A stretch of 64,000 nt of DNA from Nectonema munidae (Eukaryota; Nematomorpha; Nectonematoida; Nectonematidae): NCBI GenBank assembly GCA_030549495.1, contig JAUIRK010000936.1, forward strand, positions 62,001-126,000, given 5' to 3'. The notes beneath the pieces are model-generated. The model had not been told where the DNA came from and did no database searches. It saw only the letters and a list, made by a program, of their open reading frames with translations. Positions 11,250 to 23,200 of this stretch are shown here, piece after piece. Numbering within the stretch: position 1 is the stretch's first letter; every line of letters starts with the position of its first letter. The translations under genes and the position numbers were made by a program.

Positions 11250-14045
11250 AGGAAGATCGAACTCATGGGCTACAAAAATCAAAGTCTATTCTCAAAGTCT
11301 ATTCTCTGTATGAAGTTGAAGAACTGAAAGTAGAAATTTTGATCTGCTTATTGACATGTCCTGTGTCAAAGCTTATCCATATTTTATGATAAAACAGTGC
11401 TCTAATTGTTGTTATTTGGGTCACACAAGCTCAAAATGTAAAAATAAAAGTATCTGCAGATATTGTGCAGAAGCCCATAATAGAAATTTGTGCGATAAAA
11501 AATACAAAGTTCGGCTCAAATTCCATAACTGTACAATATCTAATAGTAATACAACTAATCATTCAGCTTTAGGTCATGTCAGTTCTCAGGTTCAAAAAGA
11601 ACTCAATAACATTAAAATTATTACTTGAATCGATTTTGACGAATAAAAAGTATTATCAGCAAAATCCCTTTAATTTTTTTGATCATGAAAAATTGGATGA
11701 TTATTATCTGGGTGATCATAATTTTTTTGAACATCCAGTTTCTAAAATCAAAATTTGAGAGTTAGACATTTTCATAGCACATGTAAACTTTACATCACCT
11801 CGGCCTATTTCAATTATTTATCTTCAAGAGACTTGACTTGTTGAAACATTTAATTTAAACTATCACTTACATTTTTGCAAATTTATCAAATTTAGTAAAA
11901 CTAAAAAGAAAGAGGCAAACTAAGGTGGTATGGTCATGTACTAACAATGAAGGAAGAGAACATCGTTCGAAAAGCTTTTGATGGAACTGTAGTCGGCAAA
12001 AGAAAAAGGGGAAGACCTTGCAAGAGATGGAAAGATGGGTTCTTGGAAAAAATACACACTCTCGGGTTAGAAGATGATGCTAAGGATAGAGGAAAATGGA
12101 GCTCAAGATCATGACCACTGACCCTCAACTTGGGGACAAGGTTTAGAAGAAGAAGTAAAACGAAATCCTCTCACATTCTATATTCATCAGACATAAGAAT
12201 TATAGGTATTAAATAATGGTGTTCTTTCTAAAACATGTGAGTTTGCAAACATATCGCTAATTTTGACTGATTTTTATAAAAGACCTCAAAACTATTATAC
12301 GCTTATTCTTGAATGACTTTGATATTTTCATCACAAATTTTTCACTCGAAAAACTTCATGGTTTTAGATTTCAGCTTCAAATTACTTCGAAGCCTCTCGA
12401 ACATACACGTGTCTTCCTTTTTGAATATTCTAATTTCAGCTTCGTTCAGCAAAATGATAACCTCTGCCACAAAACCCTATTCAGGCACGCTTCTAGATAA
12501 TTTTTTCCCTCAACAGAGGTATTTTTCCTCAAAATCATTTATTGTTTATACTCACATATCGAATCATTTTACAATTTTACTTTTTTTAATTAATTCTGGT
12601 AGGAAAAAATTGTAATTTGGTTGTTAAATTCGAAGAAGAAAAATTCGTAAGTACTCTTTCAAAAGTTGATTTTTCTTCACATTTTTTGCCGAGGGTTCGT
12701 GAAATCATTGCTAATAATATTAATGATAGGTTAATTCAGGCTAAACTTGCTTGTAAGACCGATAAATCAAAAAATAGAAATATTACAAGTCTCTTTCGAT
12801 GAATCATAGCATAAACATACTTACTTTAATTAATTATAGAGACCAAAATTATAGAACAAAACTTAAAAATTCCTACTCAGAAGTGAGGGATGAGTTCATT
12901 ACAGCTTAAAAAGAAGCAAAAGGAGGACGTTTATGGTTTATCTCATTTCGATGCCACCCTTGTTAAGAATATAATAGCTGTTCAAGCTATTCAATTTATT
13001 TTTAGCCTCCAAAAGTTTTTTAGACTTCTAAGGTTATTCCTATTCTCAAAAAAGGTGAAAATTCCAGAATGGATAACTATTATCCAATCTAAAAATTTTG
13101 AGAAAATGCTTTAAAACGAAATTAACCGCTTTTTTAATAACTATTCTTTATTTTTTGGGGTCAATTTTTTGAATCCCATTTGTACGATAGATACCAAATA
13201 GTCTTTGTAAACAATACCCTTGCACTCCCGTTATAAACTTTAAATGGAGTACTTCAAGATTTTTCTAAGTTTTTCATGCTGTTTGTGGTGACATTTATTT
13301 ATTGTTAAGGGATACAATTTTTGATAATGCTATTTATCTACTCTTGAGCAAATCCATAATTGGTGCAATTCTAATGTGTTGACGATTAATCAAAGTAAAA
13401 ACAAAGAAAAGATTTTCCGAAATTGTTTAATCAGATTAAAATATCTTTAGTGAGAAAATTTAATCTTTTGGTCTCATAATAATCAAGGATTGCCATAAAT
13501 GGAACGATCACAACCTTCATTTAAGCACAAACTTTCCCGCGTTGTTGGAACTATGCTGAAAATTTTTTCCTTTCTAATGTTTAAAAGTCTTTCATAAATA
13601 CTTATTTCTTCATCATTTACACTACAGTGTTTTAATCTGAAGACATTTTTCCACAACAAAGTTACTCGCTCTTCAAAAAAAAACAATAGACTAATATTTT
13701 TTAAAAGCTACGCCAGACACATCTCTATTTTTTCAAGTTCCTTCCCTCAAGATCTCTGATATTTATAAACTACTGGCTATTTTTTACATGGAAATACACT
13801 CAACACTGTTTACCGGATATCTTCGAAAATCTTGTCATCTACAATTTTGAAAAGAAAAGATTTTCTCCCAGGTTTAAATGAGCCCTTCGTGCTTTCGAAC
13901 TGGAAAACGGTTATCAATTACAAACTGTCTGAGTTTTACAACTCCAATTCTCTGAATCTTTGTCTTTCAAACGTTTCAAAAGTACTATACTTGACTCAAT
14001 CATCTCTCTCACTACAATATAACTTGTTTTAACTCTAAATGTTAT
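11250..14045 (+). mobile_element. Decayed near-full-length LINE (CR1/jockey-like)
   Basis: The parts are in the right order for a two-ORF LINE. At 11356-11560 is an ORF1 zinc-knuckle region (CSNCCYLGHTSSKC, CRYCAEAHNRNLC). At about 12400-12600 is the end of an endonuclease (ITSATKPYSGTLLDNFF, then SFIVYTHISNHFTILLFLI). At about 13030-13130 is the start of the reverse transcriptase (KVIPILKKGENSRMDNYYPI). At about 13360-13450 is NWCNSNVLTINQSKNK. At about 13600-13850 is the thumb region (LLALQKKTI, PSLKISDIYKLLAIFYM). Stops and frameshifts are frequent in every part. An RTE-type LINE piece is inserted at 11902-12153. Confidence 0.7.
11902..12153 (+). mobile_element. 5'-truncated RTE-type LINE inserted in the older LINE
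   Basis: The stretch reads LRWYGHVLTMKEENIVRKAF, then GKRKRGRPCKRWKDGFLEKI and GLEDDAKDRGKW. This is the conserved C-terminus of RTE/BovB-like ORF2. The frame is open across about 65 codons. The 8-mer AGTAAAAC flanks it at 11894-11901 and 12154-12161, consistent with a target-site duplication. Only the 3' end was inserted, a usual result of incomplete target-primed reverse transcription. Confidence 0.8.
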
Positions 14046-14049
14046 TCTT

Positions 14050-15880
14050 GTAACAAATAGATATAGCATTTTTTATTGCTCTTGCTGATAGTAAATGCCT
14101 TCTTTAATTTTACAATTTGTGCTGCTATACTTGTAACCTTGTGCTTCTTATCTCTGTCTTGCAAGCGGTTACTTATGACCTTTAAAGCAGTGATTACTTG
14201 TTTTATTCCTTTTTGGCTTTCTATTTAAAGTGCATCTGTAGTTTATTCTAAATATTCAATGTTCAATAAAATTTCTTCTAGATGCCAATATGTGAGTATT
14301 TAGTCACTATCTAATTTTAAAGTTAAATGGAATTTGTCCATTATTTCCTTTAGCGTAAAAGCGAGAATCTTTTAGATGGAGAAAGTGGAAAACTTTTTGT
14401 AATTTGAACTGGGATATTGGTTGACAAATAATCAAACTGAATATCTGTTCATAATAATAAAAAAAGGCTAAGATCATCAAGAAGATTTTTTAATCAAAAT
14501 GCTTTCAGAGCGGGTAAAATCTGTTCAAAATAAATCCTTAAAAAGTTTTTTCAAACACATATTGCAGAAAATAATTCCTGATGAAAGAAGAGCTACCAAT
14601 AAAGGATTATCATAGAGGGAATATCAAAATTACATACTGTAAAAAGTATATAAGAAATAATACAGAGACTACCAGCCGATAACGAATTTGTAGCCAAAAC
14701 GATGGAGGTCCTATCAAGATACCTAATTTACTGACAAATCAAATATTTTGAGTGAATTAAACACCAAAAGTTTGTTTATTAAATAAATTAAGAAAATAAT
14801 TAGCAGAGAAATACTGCAAGTGGAATTTATTTTGAAGTTTATATATTTGACATCGATTTACGGGTTTAATCCATTTTTTGACACCTTTAATTTATTTTTA
14901 TAAAAAAAAAAGAGCAACACCACTAAATTGGACATACTTGAAAATAATATGTATGTGTAAAAACTTTTTATAAGTATTTCAATAAAAATTTTATATGAGC
15001 TATGATTTTTAAATCATTTATTGACAGTTTTGATGGATTTTCATAAAAATCAATATCACTAGATTCAGCATATTTGAAATATAAATCACACCAAAAATAT
15101 ATGTAAAATATCCTTAAAATCTAAGAAAAGTTGGGGGCGTAAAAGGTTCCCATCCCATCACTTAAGCGGACAAATCTTGTCCACCACTAGTTGGGTTAAA
15201 TAAAGTAGCACTCATGTTTAAGAAAGTAATATTGGTATGCATTTGAGGCACGCAGTCCCTAAAAGGTTCGCAACAACTGTCCTAGAGGATGTCATGATTA
15301 TTTTTTAGGGTATGCAGATATCATAATTGCTAACGCAAGTTTAATACTTCTTAAAAATTTAAAAAATTATCTGAAAAAAACTTCGTGGTATATAGAAAAA
15401 TGTTTGGAATGAGGATGTAGATGATGAAACTTCCTTAACTACAGGAGATCCCAAAGATTAAACTAAAAGGTGGATTTAGCGAAAAAGTCAACCTCTACCA
15501 GACAGGTTACCTTATATTTTGAATTTGTAGGGCAGTGAAAATAAGTAGGCGACAATTTAAAAGATCACACGTTTATGCAGGTTAATTTGTGCAACCCATG
15601 ATGACAAATAAGACACTTCATGAGCTCAATAAGATTTTTTAACTGGTGAACAGGAAACGAACACGAGATTGCCTATTCAAATAAAGGGGAGAGGAATGAA
15701 ATTGCTACTACACGAGTCCATATTTATAGGAATAAATAGCAAATACACTCTATTCAAATTGCAATCGCAGTACTTGATTGGCGCCAGTTCAAAGCAAAGG
15801 TAGAAGAATGGGAGATATTTTTTGGGAAGCACAATGATAAATAAAGAGCTTTGTACCACCACCACCACCTTGATAAAGGA
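14050..15880. other. 1.8 kb without a recognised gene
   Basis: AT-rich sequence with no open frame of note and no transposon end that I recognise. Confidence 0.45.
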
Positions 15881-15884
15881 GTCT

Positions 15885-16500
15885 TCCCTTCACACATCCA
15901 TACACCACACATACACATACATACTTCTAAATCAATAAAATTAGAGTGCAAAGCATTCAAAGCAAAATAAAATATACACACAACGCACATCGACGAACGA
16001 AGAGGGGAAGGATAATCATACATAATACTTATTTCATATATCTTGTGTACGTGTGTGTTGAATATGACGAGCATGTATTGAGAGTGTGTGTTGTGTGTGT
16101 GCGTGACACATCCTGGATGCATCGTATATACAAGAGTATCAACACATTTTTATAAGGTACGAAGGATAGCGAGCACTAACCATCATTATCCTAATGAATG
16201 ATGATTGCAAAGTCGATAACTATTTGCAACGCATACGCTTTAGTACGCATGACTGTTTCCACCAATCAAATCCTTTGCTAAAAGTACGATTTATAATGTT
16301 TTCACTCGTTGCTTGTCGTAAGTGTCGGAGTAATACGATGCTTAACGAAAAATGTTTTTGTTATGTCAAAGCTGTGATAAAGTTTGTTGCTTTTATTGAT
16401 TGCTCTTTTATTCCTTGTTGCAGACGATTTGTTATAGCATGATGACCTTATTTCGCGTTAGGATATCATTGGCATTAAGAAAACCCTAGAAAGCTCATCT
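15885..16500 (+). promoter_or_regulatory. Less AT-rich block with CA/TG runs; possible promoter or 5' exon region of the KDM3-like gene
   Basis: Against a strongly AT-rich background this block has more CpG (for example aacgcacatcgacgaacg and gtgtacgtgtgtg) and imperfect (CA)n/(TG)n runs at 15890-15935 and 16045-16110. A CCAATCAAAT sequence lies at 16262-16271 and a possible acceptor (ccttgttgcag) at about 16414-16424. It sits 2.1 kb upstream of the first coding exon of the gene at 18626. That it is the promoter or a non-coding first exon is inference from composition and position only. Confidence 0.25.
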
Positions 16501-16504
16501 TCAC

Positions 16505-17455
16505 TGTTTAATATTGTAAGATCCTCTCATATACAAATGTATTTTTTCTTTTATTGTGATTGTTTATTCTCCATTTTGAATTTTTACTCGACCTTTTTTT
16601 AAACCTTTATTATTTTTAATGACATTATTTATACTTCTTTTTCAAACAATAAATTAATTCCTTTGTTAATTCACATATATTTTTAAAGGAATTATTAAAG
16701 GTTATTCTTGTCACGTATGAGATTGAAGCACAACTAAATTGAGATATCGGGTGTGGATATTAAGAAATTTATAGCGCTAATGAAACCATTTTTTATTGAA
16801 CTTTGATATTTTTCTATTTGGAATTTTAATTATAATATTTTTGTTTCCAAGTTTTGATTATGATTTTCAATGCTAGTTCTTTTTAGAGAGTATACTTTAA
16901 AAGTAAAGGTTATTTATTGTCAAGATTTGTGTTCCTCATTTTGAGATCTTTATACTTAAATTTGTCCTTAAATAAAACTCTTAGGTAAAACTCTGTTACT
17001 GACTAAAATACTTATAAGGAAAAAACAAACTAACCAACCAGTTGACAAGCTAACCTTATTTTAAGAGTAATTTTAGAGCCAGGAATTAATGACATAAGCA
17101 TTGTTGCAATCTGAGTCACAATTTTGGGAAGATCATCATGGATCAGTATTTGGATTCCTAGTTAAAATCTTGGAAAAATGACGATTTGAAGTCGAAAAAA
17201 TATCCATCTCGGACTCCTAAAATTAAAATATTTTTAGTTTTTATTATTTTTTTCATATTAAGAATCTAAAGAGAAGAGCGTTTCTTGGCTTTAATTACAA
17301 TTTTTCAAAATATATGTCAATCCAAATAATATAAAAGAATGGAAGCCAAATTTTTGTGTGTTTTGGCACTCAGTTTCTGATTTGTGTAGATTGAATTTTT
17401 TGTAAGTACTTGGGATTCGGAGTTGGTATTACCTTAAAGCATTTATAATCCTTTG
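16505..17455. other. Stretch without a recognised gene
   Basis: AT-rich sequence upstream of the KDM3-like gene. It may be 5' intron or intergenic. Nothing recognised. Confidence 0.4.
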
Positions 17456-17465
17456 ACCTATATGG

Positions 17466-17605
17466 GGCATGATTAAGGTAGGTTAGATACTGGGTTTCGA
17501 TAACTCTAGGTCTTGAGTTCAATCCGCCATCACCCCTACTTTCCTAATAATTTCAATACAAACGGCGCAATTTACATTTATGTTCACTAATTTACAAGTA
17601 AACTA
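17466..17605 (+). mobile_element. tRNA-derived SINE, copy 1
   Basis: The first ~73 bases look like a tRNA: GGGGCAT at the start can pair with CACCCC at 17533-17538, an A-box-like TTAAGGTAGGTTAG follows, and a B-box-like GAGTTCAATCC lies at about 17515-17525. The body after it (cctactttcct, then aatttcaatacaaacggc) resembles the body of copy 4 at 42960-43105. It is not a working tRNA gene, because the stems are imperfect and the sequence continues into a repeat body. Confidence 0.6.
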
Positions 17606-18620
17606 CGTAATACTTGTCTGATCTATATGGGATCAAATGGATTAAACTCTAGTGGAACACCAGTGTCTCATTAATTAAAAATTGTCTGCCTTAAGTTATA
17701 AAAACTCATTCAAAAACTTGCCTTAAAGAGTAAACTAGCACTGTCGGTTGTCTTTTGATCGAAATATTTTTTGAATTTTATTGATGAACTCTTTGGCATT
17801 TGATTAGTTTTCAAAATCCTGATCATTAAGCAGGGTTTCCAACCAAAGTGGGAAACCTGGAAATGAGGGAAATTTGAAAAACATGGCTTTTTTTTTAAAA
17901 TGTGAAAAAGTCCGGCAATTTTGTTCTGCGAATTCTATAAGTACTTTTGTTTTCACTAATACCTTTCAATCTTTGAAAAGACAGGCCCACTTTTTAATAT
18001 TTTTGAATTATCACATTATTTTCAAGGTTTTTTAGATTTGCTTTTATTTCTTTATCTCTTTTTTATCCAGGTTTAACTTTTTATTGTATCAATAAATCTA
18101 TTTTTTCTACCATCTCAGGGTTCAGAATAATTATTTTCCATTTGGTCCAATTCTCTTTGTGAAATTGAAGTTTTAGATCAAATATTTGAATGCCAAATCT
18201 TTAGTAAATGAAAAATTGAATAGAAATATCAGTTAGGTTAGAGAATTTTAAAAAATCCATTCATGAAAATGTTGAAGTCAGGCAATTTTATTTCAGATTG
18301 ACTGGGGACCTTATTAAATGGTTAGACAATATATGCAAAACAGCTGAATGTAGGTCTATAAATGTAGTTTTTTGTATGTATTGTACAAGAATACATTTTT
18401 TTCATTTCTACTTCTTACATAGTAAAAATTGAAATTTATCGGTATAAAATAGGTATAGCTCTTATCCCTTTAATTTGAAAATGTTTCCACAGAAATATCT
18501 CCAGAATTCTAATTTTTCAATTTTCGAAAGCATACTCTAGAATTTATTGCAAAAATATTATTATTATTATTGATGCATATTTGTGGATCTATTATGTTTA
18601 GAATTCATAAAAAGGTACAC
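17606..18620. other. Stretch before the first coding exon
   Basis: AT-rich sequence with no recognised element. It ends in TACACAG at 18615-18621, a weak possible 3' splice site just before the start codon of the KDM3-like gene. Confidence 0.4.
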
Positions 18621-18625
18621 AGATA

Positions 18626-20271
18626 ATGGAAAGTGGAAGCAAAGAACAAAAATCTATAGAAATTCATATCAAGAAAGAAAAGACTCGCAATCCGAATACA
18701 ATCTCTCTTGGCGATTCCTACGATCTAACTTTGGAAAAGTCATTGAACTCTACCAATACTGATATTTCATTTTCTGAAATAGAGAAATTTTATGTCAATA
18801 AAAAAGACTCTTACAATGAAATATTTGCACATTCCTTTAAAAAAGTGAGGAAACTTTCCCGTTATTTTCATATTTATAAAGCCCTTCTTATTTTTATGAT
18901 TTTTAAAAAGAAATTGGCAAAAAATACTCCTTCTAACTCCAATATGAATGAACTTCATAAAGATGCTCCGCATTCAGAAGGTAGGATTAGTTTTGTTTTA
19001 ACCTAAATCATGGAAAATATAATAAAACCGATTTTAGCAAATGATATTGATAAAAAGAATAAAAATTCATCAGATTCTTTTGATGAAACAGAAGGTCTTG
19101 AATATTCAACCGCATTTACTTCTTCAGATGTTGATGAAGAAGATAAAAGATTAAGTAATGTGTCGTCATCCACAAGTGCGTTAACACAACCACTTCAACC
19201 CATATCTTCACCAAAATCTTCCGTGACGTCGTGCTCCGAGTTTGTTTCCTTCATTAAGCATGCCTTATCCAACTCCCTTAAGATTGAATCCCTATTCCGA
19301 TCTTCAAACAAAAGTACGCCCCCGCCTTTAGCTTCTCTAAAAAGAAATGCTGAAAACTTACTGCCAACAACTAAATTGCAATCAAATCGGTTAGTTTATC
19401 TTCTTTCCCTTCATTTCTTTTGAATCTTCTTAGCCTACCAAATTCTTTTCGTTAATAATTTTGTTTTTTTCGAATTATGAATAATATCTTTCATACTTTA
19501 CTTTTATAAGGACATGCGATTATTTTTTAGCCTATTATATCCTAAAGCTTCGATCCTGTAGGTTAAAATTTCGAATTTTCTTATTTTATGCATTTATTTT
19601 TTAATATGCAGCTTACAATACAGGCAGTTTTATGTGAGCGAGAATCTCATTGAATTAATCTAATTTCAGTACATAGAAAAATTCAGGGAGTTCATCAAGA
19701 GTTTAAAAGAAAACCTTGTTAAAGACACACTTATGTGTTGCATTATTATTTGGGGGCCGGCGTGCCAATGAACTTCGCAGCCTGTTAGAAAACAGACAAC
19801 TAAAAAAATGTGACAAGCCAAAATTTTTGAATATAGCGGTAGAATAGCTAAATTTTAAGCTATAATGGAGAAATTTTTTTAGTATTTACCGGAATAACTT
19901 CAACATTAACTTATTTGAAAATCAAGCAAATGTCTTAAAGGAAATTTCTTGAAAATAACCCACTCGCCTGGAGGTGAGAGGTGAGGGCTCAAACGCTTTA
20001 ATAAATTGTACTGGCTGCTGAGTCTCTTAATATATAGTTGTTTTTAAAAACATTTCAAAAGAACTTAGTTTTGTGAAGCATTTTTCATCATCAATTATAA
20101 GTTCAATTTAAGAAAGTTAGCAAGTTATATTCTTTTTCCCTCATATTATATGCCTCTTTCGTTTAAAGATGTGAATCTGCGATACAATCCTCAACTCCTC
20201 CTAATGGTTACAAAATTAAAAGATGTTTTTCTTCCAATATTATAAAGTCTAGCAATTCTTCTGTTAAAAAA
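18626..20271 (+). CDS. KDM3: KDM3-like gene, exons 1-4 (N-terminal, Ser/Lys/Asn-rich)
   Basis: Exon 1 begins [20 protein letters not shown], a possible SUMO-like IKKE site in a charged start. Exons 1-2 (18626-18844, 18911-18980) may also be read through, because the 66-bp intron 18845-18910 has no stop and is in frame; its product is hydrophobic and Phe-rich, so I take it as intron. Exon 3 (19038-19389) is acidic then Ser/Pro-rich ([20 protein letters not shown]). Exon 4 (20169-20271) completes an Arg codon across the junction and reads [20 protein letters not shown]. No known domain is seen. Confidence rests on phase, codon sense and consistent splice sites. Confidence 0.65.
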
Positions 20272-23200
20272 GTATTTGTTTATTTAATTTATCTTATGAT
20301 TTTTATCTTTTAAGATTTTTAATCCTTTATTTCCAAATTTATCTCTAGAACTTTATCTCTCTTAACCCACTTTAGTTCACACAAAGCAGACGCTTTTGAC
20401 TAATCCTTATTGATTTCCGTAGAGGAAATTCGTTCCTCTACCAGGGGCCGGCAAAGTGGTCGATATCGACCCCTGGGGGTCCATAACAGATCTTTAGGGG
20501 TTGATAAGATAGAAAAACTTATCAAATTGTTCTATGCTTTTTTTACTTTATAGTAGTAACAAATCCCTCTTTTCTTTTAAAACATAGTTTAGCACATTGT
20601 ATAGTGTAGGATATATGAAACATTTTTGGTTTCTATTTTTCTCTTAATTGTTGACATTGATTATGCTTTTATGAAACATTTCTATGTGAGGTGGGGTTCG
20701 ATGTGAAGACAAATGTTCTATGAAGGGGTCGACGGGTAAAAAAAGTTTGCCGATCTCTGCTCTATACGAACAATAACCCAAAAAGAGTTGAACATATCTC
20801 AGGGGTTCCCAACCAATTTATCATTCCAGGGGGTGCGAGAAACGTCCGTCTAAATGACAAGTAATTGATTTATCTATTTCTCTCCTGCCACTTTTTTGTT
20901 TTCTTTTGCAATTTATTTACCTAGATAATTGATTGAGCTAACTTTATTTTCTAATCATTTAGAGGTTAGGTAGTAAGAATATGTTTACAATTTTATTTTC
21001 TTTAATATTGTAATTGCTTATATTAAATTTTTTCTTATGTAGTTATCATTACTTATATTTTTCTCTTTATTTCAGACTATCATCATAACTAGCGCATTTA
21101 AAAATCAATAAAGTCAACTTTCGTTTTCTAATAGAACTTTATCTAAAATCGTTAATAGTGTTATTTTTAAAGTTTGTGTAAAAGAAACTCGCGTTATTAC
21201 GTCAACTATTTTGATAGTCTATTTTTTGTAAGTTATTTGTATTTTATAAAAACTTAAGAAGCATATCAAAATATTAGTTAATGTAATATTTTTGACAAAA
21301 TAAAAATTTTAATTGCCCCATTAGGGGCGCACATCCTCAAAATTATTGGGGGGGGGGGAGGGGCGAAATTTTTCTTGCAATTCAAAATTACTGGTCTGGA
21401 AATACCACTGAAGATCAAATATTCAATCAATCCTTTAAAATAGAGTGTATACAGCTCATAACTAAATTTATAAGACTACTTTATATTTTTTTTTACAAAA
21501 TTGATGAAATTTAAAAGCTATACTTCCTGGGAAAATATTTTAATTACATAACGCATATACACTAGTTAAAAAATCATTGGAAGGGAGGAGGGGCCAATAG
21601 GCTTTTCGCCCCCACCATTGGATTTGCGCCCCTGATGTAAATTAACATTGATATTCGGTATAAGTTGTTTGTTTAGAATAGTGAACACTTAAAAATATAC
21701 TTGGAACTAGAGATGCACTTCGAATACTACCGATCAGTCAGTCAGTAAGTATTATTAATTGGCAAATTATTTATTTTTGCAAGTTGGAACCTCGTGATCT
21801 TTAACATTTTTGTTTAGAAATTTTTTCTTATTTTAGAATTATTTTAATTAGGTTTTTGAAAATTTGTTTTTAGAATTTTTTATTAGGCTAATCTACAACT
21901 TTTTTAAATTTTACTTTTTTGCTTGATTCTTTTTCAAATTTCATAAAATTTTTGGCTTATATTTTTTAATTTATTTTGATTTTAGGCCACTTAAAATTTT
22001 ATTTTATATTTGTACATTTTAATTAATTTTTTCTCAACAAAAAATTTTAAACAAATTAATTAAATTAATTGATTTTTTGACATCTTTAACCCATTTACGG
22101 TTCCTATTTTGGAACATAAGTAATTTCATCTTCGTCTGCTTTTTTCAATGACTTTGAATATAAATCGTCTGCGTTTTTTAGATATAGTCTGCTTTGCTTG
22201 GTCTTAAATGGGTTAAAAGAAACTCTTGATGTCATTGTCTTAAAAAATAATTAAAAAAAATAATGTTGAGCTAAAAAAAATTAATGTGATGTCTTTTTAT
22301 CTTAATTAAACATATCATTCTTGACGTAATCCCGCACAATATGAGAAATTTAAAGATAGCGCATAATTATTTGCTATATCAAAAAATCCAATATAGGGCT
22401 TACAAAAATATGTTGAAGATTTTAATGGTATTTGATTAAATGGAAAAAAGGCTTCCAATACAAAAAGATATCTTTTTTTTATATCAAATTTAAGTAAGAA
22501 TTAAAAATCTTATCAAGAACTGTTTCAAAATGTCAAGGGATAAAACAGTGGAATTAGGAAAAAATGTTATAGAGTTTCAACAAAAACTAAAAAAATTTTA
22601 CAGCGTAACTTAAGTTTTTTGAAAACTTTGAAGTATCCACTATAGCATACTCTATGGGTGGCATGACAGGTTGGTTGAGATGATGGACACAGCACGAAAG
22701 CCTCTGGGTTCGATTCCTCATCGATACCGATTTGTTCCGCGGCACCTTACCTTCTACTCAAAATTGAAAATTTTGCTACATAATTAATATAAAAGAGAAA
22801 AGAGACAAAATAAACTAATAATGCAATTTTCACTATTTTAAAATGAAACTGTCTGTTCTCAGAATAATTTAAAAATAATAGGAGGCATAAAAAATAAGAT
22901 AGTTTATCGGCACTTTATTTGATATTTTCAAGTTTTTATAAGCAGCAAAAGCCAACGTTGAAGTAGTTAATCCTTATAGGGTGATTTGGTAACGCTTATA
23001 ATTTTAACATTTTGTAATTAATCATAGTATACAAAAAACGGTAGTTTAATCACTTTTCATAAAATTATTTAAGTCTATGAACATAAAATCCTCAAAAAAC
23101 CATTTAAACTAACAGAAATCATAAAAATCATAGTATACGAGAACAAGAAAATCATTACGTTTTTTTTTTGACTATTTCTCAGTCTACAAATAAAATTCTG

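Noticed and set aside
15754-16122. 122-codon open frame on the minus strand
   Set aside because: Its Cys/Val/His/Thr-rich look comes from the CA/TG runs. There is no domain or splice context; it is a chance frame over a simple repeat.
17466-17538. A functional tRNA gene
   Set aside because: The tRNA-like stems are imperfect, the B box is mutated, and the sequence continues into a repeat body shared with other SINE copies.
20798-21310. A hAT element beginning with CAGGGGTTCCCAACC at 20798
   Set aside because: The left end is convincing, but I found no inverted right end before the MITE at 21322, so the limits and existence of an element are not supported.
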